From the NCBI GenBank assembly GCA_018697195.1, contig CM031879.1, positions 46,739,866-46,803,865 on the forward strand: DNA of 64,000 nucleotides. The letters run 5' to 3'. Position numbers and translations under genes: made by a program. Positions 46,402 through 58,400 of this stretch are shown piece after piece. Position 1 is the stretch's first letter; every line of letters starts with the position of its first letter. The DNA is from Certhia americana (taxonomy: Eukaryota; Chordata; Aves; Passeriformes; Certhiidae). The notes beneath the pieces were generated by a model. It searched no databases, was not told where the DNA came from, and worked only from the letters and a program-made list of their open reading frames with translations.

Positions 46402-49400
46402 CTATGGGTAAACAGTCAACAGAGAAAACTCGTAACAGAGCTACCCACCTGCGTGAGATAACCCCACCACACAGGCCCTCAACTGCTACCACCGAGCACA
46501 GGATTCTCTGGCTGAGCCAAGAGCAGGTGGCACCCTGAGGGCCTTTAGGCTAGCAGAAGAGAACACTCTGAGCTAGAGTCAGGTAGGAACTGTCAGTCCT
46601 GTCTTCTACAGAGACAGTTCCTTTCAGTTCACTTCCTAGGGCTCATCCCAACATCAGCATGCATGTTTGCCCACTCCCTTACATTCTTCATCTTTTGGCT
46701 CTTCCCTTTAGAATTCTCAGCTTCTGCCTTTGCACTGACTGCTCCAAACCCCAGACTGCCAAATTTCGTGCATGTGTAACTTCATGAAGGCGAGTGTTTT
46801 CCGGTCTGTTCACTGACTGGAAAACACTTGCACAGGGCTGGCAGCTCACGTTAGCTGGCTTGTAGAGAACATGGCAGAAGCATTGCCCTGAGCCACAGGC
46901 TGATGGGAGCTCATTATCTTGACACAGCAGAAGACTCTGCAGGTTGTATCTATGCCCCCACTCCTTGCCCAAGTGCTGCCCCCTCCCAGCCCCACAGGCA
47001 GTGGGTCCCAGGGCTGACCTTGTTTGCTGCTCTGGGGCGTGCGCCGCCTCAGGCTGTGCTCCAGCAGCTGGTGGGTGCGGGTAGGGCTGGCACCTGCCAT
47101 CAGGCGCACGGTGGCCTCATGGAGAAATACCTGGAAGGGAAGGCAGGATCGAAGATGAGAGGTGGGCTGGCACAGGGACGATGCTGTGTCTGAACTGTCA
47201 TCCCTCAGCCACCACGTTTCAAGAGCAGTGCACTGACACCTTGACAAAAACAGAGACCCATTTCCACGCTCCTCCCTCATCTTTCCACCTTCCTCTGGGG
47301 AATTTGCAGGTCAGGGCAATCATGAGGAAGGGAAAAAAAAATTGACACCTAACTGTGAATGGCCTGGAAAGGGAGAGGATTGAGAGCAGGGAACAGGGTA
47401 GAAAAATCTGATGCAAACTTTGGCACTGTGGTCCACACAGGATTCTCAACCTATGCTTTTAGTGCAGTGCTTTGGTAATAGCATAAAACTTTGAAATCAA
47501 GAGTTTGGACAATATCAGGACAACTCCTGTGTCCAAGTATTAGACTCTGCTTCCTCTACAGAGGCTTAAAACTAGATGAACTGAACAGAAGTGGGGAAAT
47601 GCCCAGAAAAGCACCTTGGGCTCTACAGATGCAGAAGGCATCTGACCCTCCAGCTACTCAGCAGAGCCTACATAGCTGAGGAGGCTTCCTTCCACACTTC
47701 CCAGAGGGATAGACCCACCTTAATAGACAGCACGCCATTGTATTTGGCAATACACATGTGCTGATGGTTTTCTATGCAGAAATTAAAGTGGATACTTCTC
47801 CACATGTACTGAATTCCCACAGGAGCTTCCCTCATCACCCACCAACAGAAAGCATGGAGGCTGGTAGCGGAAGAGCATCCCACCCCAAGTATCCAAACCA
47901 CGCAAGCTCACATACACCCTACGTTTCTAAGGGCACCAGCTTGCCATCACTGCCAGGAAGGGCTATAGGTAAACTGGAGGTGGAGCAGGCGGGAGAGGCG
48001 AGCCATCACCTTGCGGTAGGCGGGTCTGAAGCTGTGGGCCAGCTTGCGCAGGCTGCCGAGGTCCCGCTGGAAGCCCGTCAGCTCGGGGGCCGAGGCGTGG
48101 TAGGTCTCACCCAGCGCCTGGCTGGTGTTGGCCTGCTTCTGCCACAGGCTGGTGCGGAGGGACAGCAGCAAGTCACAGGCCAGCAGCTGGATCATCTGCA
48201 AGAGCCAAGATGCCCGGGCACACGCTTTCAGTAACACATAGCAATGGGTGAGGAATGAGCTACATGCAGCCACAGCCCCTCCTGCCCACCTGGGGGGCTC
48301 CCCTGCGCTCCCTACTGTGCCATCCTGCATCAAAGGGAGCAGGTATTTGCATTTTGCCCGAGTGGCATCTCTGGACCCAGGCTGAGGAAACATGTGCCGA
48401 GGGCACATTGTATCAATGTTAGGTGCCCTTGTTTGCACCTTTCACTGGGATCAGTGGTAACAAATACAAATTGATCCCACGGAAACACAGCCTCCTGCAA
48501 AGGCGCTCCTGCCCAAACAGTGACGGTAACTAGTGGGAAACAGCAAAGACAGCCGTGCTACCCGCAGAGAAAAAAAGAGGCAGTCTTGGCATAGCCGACA
48601 GTGGCTGCCAAACCCCTTTTCCCCATCTGCTGCTGCCCCCTAGCACAACTCCCGGCTCTGGGAGGGCTCTCTGCCTGTGCTGTTGAACAGAGAGTGCCTC
48701 TGTACTGCACTGCAGAAACATTGCACAGTCAGTGCCACAACATGCAATGCAACTACAATGCACTACAGCTGCCACCCAGCAACGACGAAAGGGACCAGAA
48801 TCATGTCCCATATGCCATGGAGGAAGCTCCAGTTTTATGTAATCCTGGAAAGAAGAGAAACAAGCCCCACACAAACTCAGGGACTACTGCACAGCACAGT
48901 CACACTTCCATGTCAGAGGATTCAAACATTCATGAGTGTGGCCTGAAACAGAGCAGACTCGACTTAGTGATGTCCTGTTTTACGAACTTGACCGGGAGGA
49001 GAGAGATGGATACTTTCCATCTATGCAGGGCCAAATTCAAACTGGTCAAAGCACCAGAGAGAGGTGACAGCTACTGGCACAAGAGGAGCAAGAACTGACA
49101 CCATGCCTAGGAAGATGACACCGCCCTTGCGGCTCCCCCATACAGCAGAAACAGAACAACGGCAATGCCCTTTTCAAGGATAGAGAAGAAGTCTCCCCTC
49201 TAATCCCATGACACACAGAGTGAATGGAGAATACAGCTACAACAGGGAAGTGACACACCTGCAGCAAGACCAACCTTACAACCAAGACAGACCATGTGCT
49301 ACCCCAGGGTTTAAAATGCTTACATTGTTGAGGACAGTGCTGGACATGCCACTGCTCATGTTGAGACTGTTCCACAAGTGACTGCTGGCCCTCTCACAGT

Positions 49401-52400
49401 GACCCAGGGAGCTCTGCTGTCCATCTGCCTTCCCAGACAGGGAGGCCTGCATGGCTTTACACATGTAGAAGGTAGCTTTCACCAGGGCATTCCTGAAAGA
49501 GAAAGCAGGCTGCTTTCAAGCACTACCATGTCATGCTGCCACAGTATCAGCTTTCAGTCTCCCACCTTCAAGTGATATTATCACTCCTTAGACAGAAAAA
49601 AGACAGCAATTGTTCTTCACCTATACAGACAGCACAGAGAAATGAAAGAAAGCTGGCAAAGATTCTTTAGTGCAAAAGAATAGAGATGGTGACACCATCC
49701 TTTCCATCATCATGTGAGTTTTGTTTGATCCTGGAAGGTGGGAGACAAAAAGACATTCCTAAAGAAGCAATTATGACTGTGACGTCCAGTCCACAGCTGT
49801 ACTATCATTCTTCCAGCCTTGACCTACACGTGAACTGCTGAGCACACTGGCACACACAGAGCACAAGAGACGTGCAGCTCCAGAGCACAGGTAGGTGTGA
49901 ACCTACCGGACAGCATTAGGGGAAAGTTAGGGACAGCATTAGAAGGAGCAGCAGTTTGAAAAGTGTATGAGGCCTACGCACTCTGATGTCTCCAGGGACT
50001 TCGGCATGCGCTCCACTTCTGCAAAATGTGACCTCACAGCTGCATCATCCCCTCTGAGCCAAGCGATTGCCATGGCCACAGCTGCTGACCACCACCGGCA
50101 CACCACGTCAGGACCTGCGAAACAGAACCAGCAGCTGCAGCCCAGGAGAACACACCCAGCTCCCTCACACTTGGAGACGTGGACAGATATCACAGGCCCT
50201 TGGCAGAGCTGTGATTGATGTTAATGAACCCAAACTGATCCCATGGGAATTCAGCCATCCATGTGAACACTGAAATGTGCTGCAAGAACACAAAGGAACT
50301 TGGCAGCATGCAAACACCCTACATCTGACTGCAAGCAGAGTTTTGGATGGGATGTTTGTATCTTGTCAATAAGACTGTATCCCACCAACTTGTCTAGAAA
50401 TCTGATGACTTCCTGGCAATGATCTCCACTCACCACCCCAAAATAACAACTCCACTCATACATACACTCATTATTGGCACTAATCACCATCAAAACAGCA
50501 CATCAGGTTCCCTATATAATTTCCTTCATTAATTAACATCCCCTCAAAAACTTCCCAAAGCCTACTTAGAGCCAAAGGACATATGTTCTGCTACTCTAAC
50601 CTGCTTTTCAATTCTATAGCAATACTGACCCAAGCACAGACTTCTCTTTAAAAACAAGTATTATTTAGTTTTCCTACTATGTTTGCTCTATACATTTTAG
50701 GTACAGCACTTTGTATCTAAAGCTGCACAAGCATCCCAGTGAGCTCCCAGGTGCTGTCTGTACCAACACCAAGCAAAGCAGATCCTCCAGCAGTCTGTTA
50801 CCAACCCAACCAGATGAGCACATGGCTCAGAGGGGTTCTGCAGCCGTTGCTGTCCCACTAAATATACACCAAGGGACCAAAACAAGCACCTCCCAATATA
50901 TGCCCAGAGCTTGCCTACAGCAGAGGCTGCAGGTCTCTGGAGATTGAGGAGTATCTGATAGACACTGTGAAAGTGGGGGCAACCAAGTTCAATAGGTAAT
51001 TAAGTGGAAAAAAACCCTTCCTGTACTTCAACTGCAATGCTGCTAACAAACATATATGTTTGTTTATATGCTCCACCCTTCCTCTTGCTTTGCATTGCTA
51101 GGAGTAGGCTCTCAGGTGAGGGCACAGGGTTCAGATTGGAAATAAAATATTGCCCAACAAAACAAATAGCATCAGTCCCTGGCTGGGCACTCAGCATTAC
51201 AACACAGAGCCAAATTTATAAGCCTTCTTAATCACTTTCTTCCAGTCTGAGCTGTGGTATCACACTGGCATGCAATCAGGCCTCATTCCAAGGATTGCAT
51301 TTCTCCTTGACTAGAGTTTGAGAGGTGGTAGGGAGAGAGAATTTGTATTGGCAGTAGATCCTGCATCTGAAAGAGCTTCAATTCTGCCAGACTTACCCAG
51401 GGCAGACTTGAGTACAGAATTGCTGGCAAAGGGTGGGGCTCCACTTCCCATTGAGTCCAAGAAAGAGTTGAGCAATTTCAGGTACTCCATGGCACCCGAG
51501 AATTCACTGAAACAAGGAACAAGGCAGATCTTTTCTATGCTGTCAAACAGAAGATACCAAGGCAATTCTCGTTCACAAGTCATGTTTAAACAGTGCTGAC
51601 CCATTAAGCCCACAGAAAGCTCAAGCTCTACAAGTAACACAACACTGCTGAACAGAGTAGAACTGCAGAGCAATGCTCCAAGAGGAACAACTTCACATCT
51701 CCCCTTTCAGGACCACCAGCACAGAACTAGATTTAACCTCAAGTTTCATCTCAAACATAGACATATGTTACAAGTTGATTACAGGCTCGTTTTCAATCAC
51801 TGCCTCCAAAAGAGGCTGAACTACAGTCCTCTGATTATTTGCAAATACGGATGGATGGAAATGACAGCATGTTCTCAGCACTGGTCAGAGAAAACAGCAT
51901 ATGCAGCAATGATCTAATTTACTGTGAAATGCTACAGATGAAGATCTTGAGTTCCCACCCCTAGAGTGGGACAAAAAAGCTTACTATTTAACTAAATCTT
52001 GTTCTTCCCATGAGGAGACAGGGCTCCCACGAGTATAGTGACAATCCACCTCCCCTATACAAATCCTGCTACCTTCTCTCAACAGCAGCATCTGATCCCA
52101 AGCAAATAAAGCAAACTGTTGCTCCTTCTCTGCTAGGAAACAGATGAGATCGGGAAAAAACACAAAGCTAAAGGTACAGTATATTTCCTACACAGGCAGA
52201 GAAACTGGGGAATCTTCCATCTGAGGCTTTTACCCACACTTTCTGGAGACAGGATCCTTACAGAGCTTCCCATACATGTATGTAACATTTGCCTGGCACC
52301 AGCATATCTGGAGATCTGCTAGAAATGGTGCTGAATTACTAACAAAGGCTGGGGTCCTGCTTCCTGTAGAGTCCAGGAGAAAGTTGGACATGGTTCAAAA

Positions 52401-55400
52401 AAATATCTGCTGTTTCCAATCTATTTTCCCCTTTCATTTGGTCAAAGAGCTTAGAGACAACGGCAATTATGTTCAACATCACCTTTCCTCCTCTTGCAAT
52501 ACGTCTGTTTGATTCTTTACTGTGGGTAAACGTCACACTCAGTCAGAAGAACACTCATTCACAAAGCAGCAAGCTGGTGGGTTCATGCTCTGACATGCCA
52601 GACCTTCACTCTCTAAAAGCCATGGACATATGTCCTGGTCTACAGAAGAGGTAGCTGCTTGCTAATTTAGGTAAGTTCCTGAACATTAAACTGTCTCAGC
52701 AAAGTGCCATCCATTTAGTTGAGCAATCAACCAGTATTACCCCAGCTAACACCAGAAATCCCCACCACACCCAGGTTCACCTTTGACTTGAGAGGTTTTA
52801 ATACAAAGAGGCAGAGCTTGCTCTGCTAACAAACCGTGGTGGTCAGACTAGCATTGTCAATCCAAGCCTTTAACAAGGCCTAACCACCCAGTTTGCCCCA
52901 CAGCATTTGGTCAGTGATTACAAGCTCTGCCTCAGAGCCTGCTGCTGTGGCCAGCAGTGCCCAGCAGGCCACGCACACTCACCACGACTCCTCCTCCTCT
53001 TGTCCTGCTACCTCTTTCCTAGTCTGAGGCTTTACGAGTGAATCCACTGCTCGCTCTAGCAGGTTCTCACAGAATGCCTGATGGACTTGTGCAATGGGAT
53101 CCGCTAGAGAAGGATAAACCAAACCATTTAACTGAGATATTGCCGTAGACACCTCCCAATAAACTCGAAAAGAAGAATCAAAATGTAGGAAAGAGCATGA
53201 GGAAGAACAGTAGAGGGAAATTCTCAAGAAACTAATGAAATTATTTAGAGACTATGTTTTTAGGGCTTTTTTTGTCCTTTCAATCCACTTGTAAAGCTGC
53301 AGCTTTTGGCCAAAGATCCCTCTGGCACTTCAGCCTCTCAGCAAAACAGTGAGGACACTGCTCTGCATAAGATAAACCTCGGTCAGCCCAAAGCACTCCC
53401 CAGACATTCAGGGCCACCTTTGGTTTGTTCTGTTCTAGCAGATAAAGAGACAAGCAGTGTGACACAGTGCAGGATGTAAAGGGAGGCAAGCCAGACCCTG
53501 CAGGCTGAGGAGTCGTCTCTGCTCCTCATGATGTCTCTGCTCCTCAGAACCACAAGCAGGGTGGGGATAAAAGAACACACTCTCAAACATGACACCTGCT
53601 TTTGTCCCAGACAAGAGTGGAGAGACTGCCAGGCTCAAAGTGTCACACACTTGGGAAATGAGCAGCTCTCACCAGGATTCCTTTGCGTGCAGTACAGGCT
53701 CTCCTTTGCAGCAGACTTCACTGTCCAGCTTCGCTCCACAAAAAACTTCTGTCCCAGGGGGTGGCACAGCCAACGCAAGGAGTCAGGAATGGCACTTCGC
53801 TCCGAGCTGCACAGGCTTTGAGCCTGGCTTAGAAAGTAGCTCTGGTGAAAGGAGAGGACAAGATTGAGAACAGCATCTAGGGAAAGAACAGCACCGCCAA
53901 GGACAAAGATCGTACTGTAATTACAGCTCGTATCATAACTGCAGGTCACATTATAATTGTAGTGCTAGCAGATGCCCTTTCCAAGACATAGCAATTCCAG
54001 CTTCCAGGCTTTCCTAGATCACTGCTTGAGGGTGTGATCGGGGAAGATAACACAACTCACCGCTAGGAAACCAAGCTTGCCTCCACAGCGGGTTTTCAAG
54101 CCAACTGCAGCCGTCAGGTGGATTTCTGCCATTGTGCTGGGTGGGATTTTTTCTTCTGCACACTCAGCCAGATTCACAGCACACAATGCCATGTGCAAGC
54201 CTGAGTAAGCTGAGCTGGAGGGAAGTTTACCTGTACCAGCAGGAGAAGGAAAAGTGTTAATGTTTAATTAGTAGTACCAGCTACTAAATAGTACCATAAT
54301 TTGCAAGGCTACTATCCTAAAGAAACAACAAGAACCTGTTGACATGAGAAGCTTACATTGCTGTTGTTTCAGCAGTTCTTACAGAGTTCTTTTATTGCAT
54401 GAATCTGTTGTGTTTTAGTAAGTGGCTCCTAAAATTTGTCAGGCTAATTTCTAACAACAGCCCTCCCAGAGGAGAGACACTACAGTAATCTCCCTGTATG
54501 CTCCAGGATCAGCTCTTGAGTCTCCTCAATCAGGAAAATCAACCAGCAGATCTGCCACCTCTGCTCCCACCTGTTATGTGGAGTTGATGGAGCTTGTGAT
54601 ACGCTAGGGCAGCATCCCGAGCGCTGGTCTTGGCCTCATCCTCAAATCCTGCAGTGGCTTCCCTTGCCCGCCACTGATGAGAAGTCCTCTTCAGCAGCCA
54701 CCGCACCAGGGCCAGCTTCTGCAGGCTATAGCGGATCACATTCCAGGACAGGCTGCAGGCCAAGTCCAGGCGGGAAGCTGGCAGTGCTCGTCCAAGTACT
54801 GACAGGCAGGTCTGCAGGTTTGACGCAGCTGCAGCAAAATCACCCTGCAAATAACACAAGAAAGGTTCAGCAACAAAAATCACTGTCGGGGATACTTTGG
54901 GACCTCCTCGGCACTGGGAGCAAGACAAAGTGATGTGCAAGTCAAGGCAAGATCTTTAGCAGAAGGACACCAACATAGAAACTGAAAACATAACAGCACT
55001 TTACATCAGCTTGAAATCTGGCCCTAAACATACTTTCTACACATGGTTCTGATCCTGCACTGCCTTTGAGACACATCAGCAGTAGATGAAAAGAGATTCC
55101 TGCCTTGTCAAATATCATGGAAATTGCAAGGTCCCTGAATCAAAAGCCACGTGTTTCTTCAGCAATAAAGAGGACTTCCAAGGGGCTGGAGGACAGCAGA
55201 CAGACTGACACAGCACAGGCCAGATTCTGGACAAAACCCAAGATCTTGCTGCCCAAAACTGGTACAGGATGCAGTAGCTAGCAACAAGGACAGAAGTTAG
55301 GAGCCTCTTCCACTGCTTCCATGCCTCACTTAGGCAGAGTAGGACAGTAATCTGCTCAGAACAACCTGGCAACAGCTTCTCTGAAATCGCACAGGATGAT

Positions 55401-58400
55401 CCACTCAAGGAACACCATGCTCCTGCAAGTGCCAAGCCACTGCCTCATTGGGAAACATTTACCCACAAACCCATCTAGAAGATGCAAAACGACGAATCAA
55501 CTTTACCCGTGCCAAATCCAGGTCTGCTTGCTTGCGGTGCCTCCAGAAAGTGACTGAGGACCTTGAGTGCAGCCGGGTCACCGGCTCCCCGTGCACAAGG
55601 AGCTTTATGAACACACTCAGTACAATCACTCCATTCACAAGCCACAGGATTAGGGTGGGCATCATCCAACCGAACCAACCAGCTGCATCTACAATGGATA
55701 TCCCAAAAGGGAATGTTAAAACCTAACCTGGACACCAAAAGCCTGGCAACATGACGAGCGCAGACCCCGAAGAATGTCTTGCTATGCTTGCCACGTGTTT
55801 AATCAGCTTTTGCAAAGAGTGCAGTTCAATCAGGAAACACCTATATCAACGTCTCTTCATCCAAACTCTAACCCTCAACATTTCCAAATGATTACTTTTA
55901 CAGGACTGATTCATAAAAAAAATAAAAAATAAATAAATCAGCATCTAGTTTTCCAAAAGCTATCTTCTGATTTTTCTGTAAGACACATCCACAAGTACTC
56001 AATACTCCAGTACTATTCTCCAATCTTAGTTAAATTTACAAAGTGACACCGAGGACCCGTATTTACCAGTCAGGAAAACAACTGCATGCCTACAGCATCC
56101 CTCAGCCTCTCCTAAACTGTACTTTTAGCTATGAATTTTATGGAATGAGTGTATCAATAAGCCAGTTGCAAGACTCACAGCAACAGCGTAGTAATACTGT
56201 ATGATTAAGTGACAAAAATCAGTCAATTACCTTAAAAATAAATACAAAGTGAACATGCCTCAAAGGCTGGTGAAGACAGGAGGACACCCCCTTACCCTGA
56301 ACTCCTTTTCAAGGGTCTATGCCAAAAGCCCAGGTTGCTGGGCTTCAAACAGGTGCCACCTGAACTTCACCACACGGAGCCATGGCTGGTTTTATGCAAG
56401 AAGAACACTGGATGTGAAGTGGGGCCATATCCAAGCTGGCCCTCTTTGCATGCCCTGCCCTGCAGTTATTGCCCCTCCCCACCCATTAAACAAAGGTTGT
56501 ACAACTCCCTAAACACACAAACCCGTCCTGCTGAACCACAGCAACCTTCCACCTCGTGACGGGCAGCCTTCGCAGCTGCAGGTGGCTTTTAAGGAGACAG
56601 TGTAAGGCTGGACATCCTCTGAGGCCCAGACCATCCCAGTTTGTTACCTGACTTAATCGTCAGCACGTTCCTGCCGGAGCCATGGCGCACCAGGCTGTCG
56701 GACTCGGGGGCTCCTCGGGCATCCAGGAGGGATGTCAGTGGATTGAAGGAAAGGCAAAGGAATGTGAGAGCACAGAGGAGTATTCGAGAGCGATCCACCA
56801 TGCCAAGCGCCACAGGTGGTGAGTCAGGTTCATCTTTAACCTTCAGGGGAATAGGAATGGAGAGAAAAAGAAGAAAAACCCCAATGATTACCATTCTGGA
56901 GCACAAAAAAGTGTTTGTGCCAAGGAAGGGGTAGGGAAGAAAGAGAAACAGAACATATATAAATTCGCTTTTGAGCTCCAGATGAGCAAGAAGTCCAGTA
57001 AAGCTTTTCTTAGCTTACTAAGATAAGGCTGAAATATTTGACTGCCTTCAACTGCCTTCTATGTACAGTCATTTCAGGTATCAACTGCAACTGCACCACT
57101 GGGTTAGGCTAGAATTAACCTTTGCTGACCTTACTCTTTTGAGGATCTCCCAGAAAACCCACTTCTGTGTTATCTACAAAATAAACCCATAAGCCAAAGA
57201 CAACTAACAGCTTTTTGTTACTCTGATTACTTATGGTCTCATTAACCACAACTGATGTCATCATCCATTTCCAAGTTCTCCTGCTTTATTTACTGGACAT
57301 ACATATCCCAGAAAGCCATGGGCTCCTTGGATAATGAACATGAACTGTAAGTCCACAGAGACTGTACATGGGCTGAAGGATAAGCACAGTTCTTCCAGCT
57401 GCTAAGGTAGGGCTTAGGTAATACAGCTCAGGAAAAAGTCTCAATAGTTTAAAGAAAGATAAAGCACACACATGCACCCTCCTCACCCTTACAAAGGATG
57501 TCTAAGCCCTACAAATCTGCTTGCCAGATGTCTGCTGGTTCCACTCTTGAGAATAAGAAGAATTTAAATTCTGCCTCTTAGATTTCCTGAAGAAGATACT
57601 TTCAATTTGACAGTTAAAGTCACAAATACCTTTGCATCATCAAGGAGTGGGCTTCCTGGCTCTGAATCAATGGAATAGGGAGAATAGCCAGCCTGGGATC
57701 CTGAATCAGAGGCTGGAGGAGACATCAGCAGCACGTTCTGGTTGAAGTCATCTATCTTCAGATCTACATCGTTGTCAACCAGACTGCTCAGGTCAATGCC
57801 CTTCAACAGCTCTGAAAATAATCATAGTGCATTATGCACATGTTTCGCCATCCTGACTCCTGTCAGTAGCTCTCAGATTGGCTCTGTCACCTGGAGTAAC
57901 ACTGGCCACTATCAATACAACCTCTGTCAAGGATAAGAGACTGTAAGATACATCCTACATCTATACTGACTGCCTTCCCTCTGCTACAGAGCCTCCACAA
58001 CTTACTGTTTTTTTGGTTAGCCAGCTTCAGAACCATGTTCTCCTGCCTCAGCTTATGGTTAGCCTGCTGCAGGTATTTAATGTAGTCAATGGCTTTTCTC
58101 AGGACTCCAGACTTGTGCATCTGTAAGGAATTAAATGTACAAAAAGCAGTTTATGTTAAGAGTATCAAAGGATCACTCCTGCCTGTAGGAATACCACAAC
58201 CTTTTGTATCATGTGGTGAAAGAAAAGGGTATAAAGGACCTCTCAGCAGCTGCAAAGGAACCATTAGCAGAGCATGCTCTGTGGGCAAGGTATCAAAGAT
58301 ACACATGGATGAGGTCTTGCTAAGATCTTTTAAAAACAATACAATGGAAACAGATTAACATCCAAATTACAAATCTAGGTTTCAGCCAGAAATAATCCTT

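Noticed and set aside
52339..52536. Minus-strand open frame covering the exon 14 copy
   Set aside because: Its frame is not the one that matches exon 14, so it does not encode the duplicated peptide.
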